A stretch of 64,000 bases of DNA from Aphis gossypii (Eukaryota > Arthropoda > Insecta > Hemiptera > Aphididae), in the NCBI RefSeq assembly GCF_020184175.1, contig NC_065533.1, positions 58,132,351 through 58,196,350 on the forward strand. The letters are read 5' to 3'. Below, piece by piece: positions 57,047 through 64,000 of this stretch (positions within the stretch are counted from its first letter, which is position 1; each line of letters opens with the position of its first letter). A program made the position numbers and the translations under genes. A model generated the notes under the pieces. That model saw only the letters and a list, made by a program, of their open reading frames with translations, did no database searches and was not told where the DNA came from.

Positions 57047-57350
57047 AATTACGAACGGTTCAAAACAAACCGTTATCACGGTTCGCCCCATTTAAATTAC
57101 ATAGGCAAGAAATAATTTGAACTAGATATTCATTTTTAATATATTTCTGTTCAATTCTTAGCCTAATGACCATTCATTATTTAAAATATACATGTTTTGA
57201 CAAATTTTAATTCAAAAACCTTAAAAATTTGTGTATTTATTCGGGAGAAAATTGAATTTTATAAAAGTAAATATTGAAGCAGAACAATATTGCGTAGAAA
57301 CTACCTATCAGCTATTACTTCAATAAATAAAAGTTAAGTGTACCCAATAT
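57047..57350. repeat. Left inverted repeat of the MULE-type element, inner part
   Basis: Inverse of about 63511-63845, very similar over GAACGGTTCAAAACAAACCG and CGGGAGAAAATTGAATTTTA, ending around AAAAGTTAAGTGTACCCAAT. The right arm carries about 30 extra bases near 63540-63590. Confidence 0.9.
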
Positions 57351-57668
57351 GTGCCATTATATGTTTGAATTTTATTAAAATAAACTATTCATTATCTTTG
57401 GTAAAATAAGTTTTAATTTTTTAATTTCTGATGAGGTTGTAAGAAGTGTGTAATTCTCTTCTACCCTAATCCATAATTTAGGAGTTGATGTATTGTTGAA
57501 GATTCTTATTTTTTGACTTTTGTTACTTTGTGTTCTTAAAACTTTCAACTTCGTGAAAAAATTTGTGGAAGTACCTAATTAAATAGAGTAGGTTTATTTT
57601 TTTCTTGTAATTTAAAAATATGATTTCGCATACCATAATCAAACTTTCTTTCATAATTAACTTTATTT
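57351..57668. other. Leader between left repeat and nuclease gene
   Basis: AT-rich, no clear frame. A start region of the SWIM gene may lie here but was not recognised. Confidence 0.4.
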
Positions 57669-58983
57669 ATGACAAAAAGATTTTCTCGAAGTGAGAAAAT
57701 TCATTTGAAGTGGTCATGTGGTATGTTTTAATTATTTGTCTGATGTTGGAATTTTAAGTGGCCAAGTTCATGCTAGCATGAAAAACAAACTGTATGATGT
57801 TAAGGTAGGTATTCTATATGAACATAATATGTTTAATTTTTATATATTATATACTATAAATACTTACTCTTTATTATTACTATTTATTAATATACAGATA
57901 TTCTTTAAAGGTAGTGATATTGATTATGCTACTTGTACTTGTCCAACTGGTCGTATTAAGTGTCATCATATGGTGTCTCTGCTCCTTCATGGACACAAGA
58001 ATATATCTGTGACAGACGTTTCATGTAGTTGGTCGAAAAAAGGTACAAAATATAGTGAAGATATTCAGACTATTGATGAAATGTATCCAAATGATTTTAA
58101 AGCTATAAAAGATACTTCAGGTGTATATTTTGCGGGTATATGCTATAACAAGTTGGTCACTATGGAAAAAAATGTTGGGTTTACTTGGTTATTAAGCCCA
58201 GAACCCAAAAATAATGATTTTAGTGATATTTTGAAGTTAGACCATTTCATACATTCTGAAGAATTACGAGTATCACATAATTATAAATAGATGTTAGATG
58301 TATTTAAAGTAAGTTTTAATAATATAAAAAAAATAGCATCAGAAACTGTTGGTCAGTCTGAAAATATCAAGTGGTGCCTTTATCGAAAGTTTAGATTAAC
58401 GTCAAGTAATTTTCATACAATTCTTCAGTCCATAAAAATAAATCGTTATCCTATTTCACTATTTAAAACCTTATGGGGTACTTATTGTGTTGAGGGGGTG
58501 AAATCAATTGAATGGGGTAAGACACATGAAATAAATGCAATACAAGAATTTGAAAAAAAATATAATATGCAAGTAATAAAAACTGGAATTTGGTTACATG
58601 AGTCTGGGTTGTTAGCATCCAGTCCAGATGGTCTAATTTTTGATGATAACTCAATGAGTTGTATTGAAATAAAATGTCATTATAAATATATGGATGAAGA
58701 TTTAAAAGACTGCCTGTCAAAAACTAAAGATTATATAATTAATTTTGATGTTGCTAGTAATAATTTCATTTTGAATCCTATTCACCTATATTATGATCAA
58801 ATTCAAGCACAAATGTATATGACAAAAACAACATCTACTATTCTTATTATTTGGACAACTAAATCTTTGGTATCGTTAAAAGTTTTTAAAGATGATGCCT
58901 GGTCAACAAATATAGACTTGTTATTAAACTTTTATTATAATCAATTTATTCCTTTTATTTTATCAAATAATTCAACATTATAA
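57669..58983 (+). pseudogene. SWIM zinc finger plus YqaJ-type nuclease gene
   Basis: A possible start at 57669 (MTKRFSRSEKIHLKW) meets a frame break near 57725. The next frame has GQVHASMKNKLYDVK, a likely intron (about 57805-57910), then the SWIM finger CTCPTGRIKCHHMVSLLLHG (C-x-C...C-x-H). A TAG at 58288-58290 divides it from the in-frame nuclease part: LYRKFRLTSSNFHTIL, IEWGKTHEINAIQEF, ASSPDGLI and CIEIKCHYKY, the order of YqaJ/lambda-exonuclease folds (WG-x-x-HE, SPDG, E-x-K). Such enzymes chew DNA ends. Apart from the TAG and the first break the nuclease domain is whole. Its C-terminus ends 35 bp from the MULE gene on the other strand. Confidence 0.85.
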
Positions 58984-59017
58984 TTTTTATTCTTTAACAA
59001 TATGTATAAAACTTACG

Positions 59018-60228
59018 TTACATTTCTTTTTTTTTTTTGGACAAATACATATTTGTTTTATATTTAGTTTCTGACATAAAAATTGTACATTCAATACTTC
59101 TACCAATTACTTCTTTTACTTTGTTAAAAAATAATTTCATTGCTTCTTTATTTGCTCTGTTTGACAAAAAAAAACGCTCAAGGTACTCCATTTCCGTACT
59201 CATCAATCACTAATAATGTAAACAATTGAATTTTTGGCATTTTAGAATTCATACCGTGGGTACCATCTACACATATTTTTGAACTATGTTCAATTAGCAT
59301 AGATTTTTGAAAAGGAGTCATGATGATTAAAACAAATTCTTGATTATTATTGATATAGTATATTACAGGTGGATCTTCATGCTTACATAATTCATTGACA
59401 AGGATATCAATGCTGATACTATCATCTGAATGGAATTTTGACATACCAATTTTAAAATTTTGTCGGACGTTGTGCAAGTACTTTTTATTAGCATAATGAA
59501 TACGTGCAATGTTGGTAGCATCTCCTGTGTCACGGATGTCCCGCAGTACTCGTTCATTAGTTACACCTTGCTTTAGTTTCCCTGAAATCATATTAAATAT
59601 AATTAAAACTTAGATTATTTCTAATCAAAATTGCTGTACATATGTCATGTTTATATATTATAATATGTCCTTTTCTTGTCTTACCAGCTATTTTAAATCG
59701 TTCATCTTTTGGTATTTTTGTCCGGATAACTTCACACAAATGTCCAATATGTTTAGAAATGGAAGTCACTTCTACTTAATCTTCTAAATTATCAACTATC
59801 ATTCTAGATGGGCAGACAGCTCCTATTTTATTTGTTCACAAACTTTTCATAGATCTTTAACGTTCTTCTGAATTTGATCGCATGGAATGTGATCTATGGC
59901 AAAAATATTCTTTACGAATACAATTTTTGCTTTTTATTTCTCTTTCTGCCATAAGCACCACATATTGACTTTGAGTCTTTTGTTCAATACTTTGTTTCCA
60001 GTTCAAAAATACTATAAAAATCAGTTTATATTTTTTAAGAACATTCAATTTGTTTGAAATTATAATATAGTGAAACTTACATGTCATGTTTTCAAAAATA
60101 AATTTTTCTTTTTATACTTCAACATAATGTTCTGTGCTTAAATGTGATTCTAATTCATTGTATGTTTTTAGGTGATTTTCACAACATGGACATAATAAGC
60201 GCTTTTGGTATTTATTTTCTATAAGCAT
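59018..60228 (-). pseudogene. C2H2 finger plus MULE transposase, C-terminally truncated
   Basis: ATG at 60228 opens a finger CPCCENHLKTYNELESHLSTEH, then a stop near 60120. Next come FLNWKQSIEQKTQSQYV, a KIGAVCPSRMIV block with stops near 59855 and 59778, an RFKIA end with a donor, and the long exon KLKQGVTNERVLRDIRDTGD...KICVDGTHGMNS (first catalytic Asp) and LLVIDEYGNGVP. The frame shifts near 59180 to ERFFLSNRANKEAMKLFFNK and IFMSE, where the second Asp is replaced by Glu. Nothing of the third motif or a C-terminal finger follows before 59018. This is a MULE of the kind with an N-terminal C2H2 finger; it is dead. Confidence 0.82.
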
Positions 60229-61740
60229 TCAATTAAATGTTTAATGTAACTTGAACGTCCATCCTTCTTAAAATATTTAAAAAATATTTTTTTTAAATGT
60301 TGTGGTTTAACGTATGTTTTGTAAAGTCATTACTAGATTAGAAAATATTTAATAAACATAAATAAAGACATTTATGTAGAAAACATAAATTGGAATAACA
60401 TTAAAATAACAAATCACTCCATTGAAGAAAAATAAACACAAAACCTGAAATAACACATAATGCTATAAAAGAAACATATACTTGTGTCATAAAAAAATAC
60501 AAATGCATGGATTACACCAGATATAACCATTAACCTAAAGTAAAAGTTCTAAAGTTGGTTTTATTTTATTATAATTGGCTTTTTACTGATGTATCAAAAA
60601 TGAAAACTATATATCTAAATTTTGAATATATTGTATTAAATTTATTATTTATAAATATGAAAATTATTCTTATGACTACCTAGTGGAAAACAGCTTCAAG
60701 AGAATGAAATGGAACAAGTTACATGGAAAAAATAAATAATTTCAATAAATTAAGAAAAATAAATAATATATTACCTATATAATTAATGTCAAGTGACATT
60801 ATATAGAAACTACTATACAATATAACTTATACACATCACCAGTGTTTTTATAAAGGCAAATTAGTTTTAAATTTAAAATGTTTTGTTTAATATGTTAATG
60901 TTAACAATTTACAACAAGATTTTCCATAAGTTTGGCTTACAATAGTTATAAAAGAAGTTGAGCGTTGGCCATTTAAAATATTTGTATTATAAGTTTAAAT
61001 TTTTACAAAATCCAAAATTCATGTGTAAAATAGTGATTTACCATCAAATAATTTTGTATTGTTGTTATAGTTAAAAATTATAACTCATAGAAACTTGAAA
61101 TATACGTCAGTTGTTTAAATTGCCATTTTCTATACGATTTAATTTAGGGGTATTCAGGTCATTAAAACAAATATAACATAAACCTTTTACAACACCCAGT
61201 GGAAAATATTATATTATCCTAGGCTGACAAATCATCTCCGATCAGAATCGTTTTTCGTAAATATACTTTTTATTATTATTATTATTATTATTATTTAATT
61301 ATAGTGTATTATGTTACAGTTTCCTTTTTACGCTTCTTTACACATTAAATCAGAAATTACGTAATAACTAAAACTATTTAGTATAAACTTAAAACTATAA
61401 TAACATTAATAATATACTTATTTTGAAATTTGAAAAAGAGTGTTGTTCTTGAAAGTGTTGAATTAGAACCGTTTTCATATTGCAACCATACCCACAATAG
61501 TTGCAGTTATATTAAAAGAAATTGTGTTTGGATTTTTGATGCCGAAGCAACGAACATCTTTTTTTATATTGGAGTGAGCAAAAATCACAATTAAACATTT
61601 TTAATGAATATTTTTATAATACTATAATTGCACCGAGTGCCTACATTTAGGCGTCTATATTTTACTCTATTTTTAGACATAATAATATTTTTTATATATT
61701 TCAAAAGATCAAAAGTGATAAGAATAGCGATAAGCAGTAA
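60229..61740. other. AT-rich interior of the MULE-type element
   Basis: No gene. A patch near 61225 (CATCTCCGATCAGAATCGTT) looks like transposon end sequence, and (ATT)n is at 61268-61295. Confidence 0.5.
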
Positions 61741-61743
61741 TAG

Positions 61744-61995
61744 TAATAAGCATGCGATTCCTGAAAAAAAATCCAAGTCTCCATGCATGCGCTTTGAGTT
61801 TTGGTATCGGAAATTATCTTGTCACGAGACGCCTGTGTTTATATGTTGCACTACAGAAAATCGTTTATCGCAATTTATTTTTATCCCACATGGTTTACAA
61901 AACAAAATCTTTCCGTCGGTTGAAAAAACTTGTTCACCGAATTCAGAAACAAATGATCGCATTCGCGCGACTAATGAACTTTTTTCTTTTGGCAT
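61744..61995 (-). pseudogene. hAT N-terminal zinc finger fragment
   Basis: ATG at 61995 reads MPKEKSSLVARMRSFVSEFG, then STDGKILFCKPCGIK and RFSVVQHINTGVS, a stop, then QDNFRYQNSK. It matches the start of the transposase in hAT element 1 (56408) position by position, so a third hAT of that family once sat here. The rest of the gene is missing. Confidence 0.8.
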
Positions 61996-62039
61996 TTTAA
62001 AAAAAAAAACTGACAGATGTTTATAAAATACGAACACTA

Positions 62040-63050
62040 ACTATACACGCACTATACAGGCATAAAGCAACGTGAAACGAAGTACTCGTGAAAGTCGTGA
62101 ATCGGTCTACGGACAACGATAAACTGTCACGTTAATTCAGAGTACTCATATGTACCAATTAGGCATTACTAATTGGCCCATCAGGTACTTCCAATCGATA
62201 ACATTTATCAATAAAGATAAAATTTCTAAAATAGTAATTGATATAGACAATAATTTAATGTTAAATGTCAAGTAAAACCTAAAGATACCAAATATGCATT
62301 ATTATGCGCTAATAAAATATAAATATGCTTTGAAAGAAAAATATATCGAAATATGCAAATATATGCAACATAAAAATTTTGCTTTCGTTTTCTATAGGTC
62401 AAAAAACGAATTTTTATCCTACTCTGTAACTTTTATTATTAAAGGAAAAAAATATGTAAATGCATGAACATCCCCCTTTAGTAATTACAAATAGTTCATG
62501 CACTAGGTATCTAATAAAAATATATTTTGGACATATATAATGTTTTACAAATTCAATAAATACTTCTCCACACATAAAAATAACAATTATTGAAACATAC
62601 AAAAGTATTATGACAAAGTTTAACCATAAAGTTTATAATTAAACTAAAAATAAGTTTACTTAAAATGTTAGTTATCACAAACACGATTTAACACAGTAGC
62701 ATAATTGAAGACCTTGGAGCAACAATAAGATGTCTCCATATTTTGGTCCAGATTAGTTTTTGATTGCACAGTAAGAAAAAAAAACTTGAGGATTAGTTTG
62801 GAGGAAACAGAAAATAATAATTAATTTAGGTAATTTAAATATAGGTAACATTTATCAGAAAATATTTTTAATTAATTTTTTAAATAAAGATTTTAAATTT
62901 TTATTGATTCAAATTAAATCTTTTCTTAAAAAAAGGATTTATGATAATTTTAAATAAGTAGTATTTTTTTGTTTCCACCAACTGGCAACTTACCCCATTG
63001 GTCCACTCTGGGAACTAACATAGACATAATTAATAGTCACAACATAATAA
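62040..63050. other. Non-coding stretch
   Basis: AAATATGC-like motifs near 62290-62370 may be subterminal DNA of the hAT scrap. No gene. Confidence 0.45.
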
Positions 63051-63460
63051 TTATATCGTGCATAAAAATTCAACTTGGAAAAAACTACAAAAAGATATTA
63101 TGGCATACTTTGTGAATTTTTCTGGAGAAGCAAAATTAAAATGTGAATTTTTATTCCACGAAAAAATACTAGGACCATTGATTTTTAATTCTTCCTTAAA
63201 ATGACAATTACAAATTTTTGTATTTTTGGGTATAGCATCTGATCTTCTACATCTAATAACAAAGAAATGTTACCAATATAAATAGTAAATAATATATATT
63301 TTTTTGATATAGTATAAAAACTGAACTAAAGTTAACGAGATATCTACCTTACTGCTTTGGCCCAATTATTGCGTAGTACATCATCTGCAGGGAACCTAAA
63401 AAACTTACAGTTTTCTCTATTAGAAATATGGGAACATAACGGAACCCAACAATGAACCAT
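63051..63460 (-). CDS. Small THAP-domain gene just inside the right repeat
   Basis: Exon 1 (63348-63460) begins MVHCWVPLCSHISNRENCKF, with FFRFP and NNWAKAV, and ends at a GTAGAT donor. Exon 2 (63051-63252) starts after TTATTAG in matching phase and gives CRRSDAIPKN...ICNCHF, the C-x2-H half of a THAP finger, ending at TAA 63051. The product is about 104 residues with no break. The usual AVPT box is not clear. It could be a DNA-binding partner, or the first exons of the MULE gene further along the same strand. Its start lies some 50 bp inside the terminal repeat, so the repeat probably supplies its promoter. Confidence 0.75.
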
Positions 63461-63510
63461 ATTTACAAATTTTTAATACTAAAAAAAAAAAATATTTAAT
63501 TTTTGTAATT

Positions 63511-63959
63511 GGGTACACTTAACTTTTATTTAGTGTAGTAGCACAGATTAAATAATTAATTTAATTAATCTGTTTTATTTAATCCGAGGTAGTAGTAGCT
63601 GGTAGTCTGTACGCAATATTGTTCTGCTTCAATATTTACTTTTATAAAATTCAATTTTCTCCCGAATAAATACACCAATTTTTAAGGTTTTTGAATTAAA
63701 ATTTGACAAAACATGTATATTTTAAATAATAAATGGTCATTGGGCTAAGAATTGAACAGAAATATATTAAAAATGAATATCTAGTTCAAATTATTTCTTG
63801 CCTATGTAATTTAAATGGGGTGAACCGTGATAACGGTTTGTTTTGAACCGTTCGTAATTCTTATCACATATTCGTTATCAGACTATTTGTTCCTATGATA
63901 AAAATTCACCGCTAGGCGCGTGTGCATCAGCGGCCACTTTTCATTCACCCGACTATAGT
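63511..63959. repeat. Right inverted repeat of the MULE-type element
   Basis: About 449 bp, inverse of 49202-49415 plus 57047-57350. The outer end reads inward ACTATAGTCGGGTGAATGAA. Confidence 0.9.
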
Positions 63960-64000
63960 CAAAATAATGCTTCAATTTCAATCTTCGGGTATGGTTTCCG

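Larger units (their letters stand above)
49202..63960. mobile_element. Large MULE-type element with long inverted repeats and a nuclease gene
   Basis: The left repeat (49202-49415 resuming at 57047-57350) pairs inverted with about 63511-63959. Outer ends are ACTATAGTCGGGTGAATGAA. The inside holds SWIM-YqaJ (+), C2H2-MULE (-), a hAT scrap and a THAP gene (-). Long repeats with genes pointing inwards are typical of Mutator-like elements. Without the hAT nest the element is about 7.1 kb. No target duplication could be seen. The assignment of all three genes to one element is inference from the repeats. Confidence 0.7.

Noticed and set aside
61225..61260. Terminal repeat of another MITE
   Set aside because: The motif looks familiar as transposon end DNA but no inverted partner or duplication was found nearby.

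Overview
This is a transposon graveyard in an animal genome, most likely an insect and probably an aphid or related hemipteran. That species guess is inference. It rests on strong AT richness with (TA)n and (ATT)n tracts, an arthropod-type TATA plus TCAGT core promoter at 22913-22946, a gypsy-like LTR element primed by a tRNA-Ser-type site, and the mix of Polinton, P/THAP, piggyBac, hAT and MULE elements. I see no convincing ordinary host gene, rRNA, functional tRNA, CRISPR array or bacterial segment. One assembly gap of 100 N lies at 25067-25166.

1-25066 is an old, decayed Polinton (Maverick). It holds a packaging ATPase remnant, a conserved Polinton protein, a chromodomain integrase and protein-primed DNA polymerase B, then small ORFs, a possible PC4-like protein and a broken BIR-domain gene. 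Four later insertions split it. A dead P-type element (2223-5764) cuts the integrase. A solo LTR (8090-8783, CATG duplication) cuts the polymerase. An apparently intact P-type element (9595-14255, AACGTAAT duplication) also cuts the polymerase. A deleted gypsy-like element (18205-22164, AATC duplication) sits in a tandem repeat. In three cases the broken reading frame rejoins cleanly when insert and duplication are removed.

25167-28216 holds a multi-exon SAMD3-like gene or gene remnant. 28978-36167 is a second kind of P-type element with inverted repeats of about 120 bp and a PHD-like half-finger; a piggyBac element (31834-34397, TTAA) sits inside it. 37985-44156 is another dead P-type element, related to the one at 2223, with long perfect terminal repeats and a solo LTR in its first intron. 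45114-47040 is a MULE transposase pseudogene whose intron holds a small hAT-type MITE; it abuts a perfect 66-bp-arm palindrome and a GC-rich LTR-like block.

49202-63960 is the most interesting region: a large element bounded by long inverted repeats (about 450 bp on the right). Inside are a SWIM zinc finger plus YqaJ-type nuclease gene on the plus strand, a C2H2 plus MULE transposase gene on the minus strand meeting it tail to tail, and a small intact THAP gene just inside the right repeat. This resembles the convergent two-gene plan of maize MuDR, but with a nuclease as partner. Its left repeat was hit by a hAT element (49416-57038, GTGATAAG duplication), which was itself hit by a second hAT (50487-55675, AATATAGG duplication).

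Three features recur: small exons amplified in tandem and in frame inside two unrelated transposons, filler-like duplications suggesting templated break repair, and nested insertions whose order can be read from target duplications.
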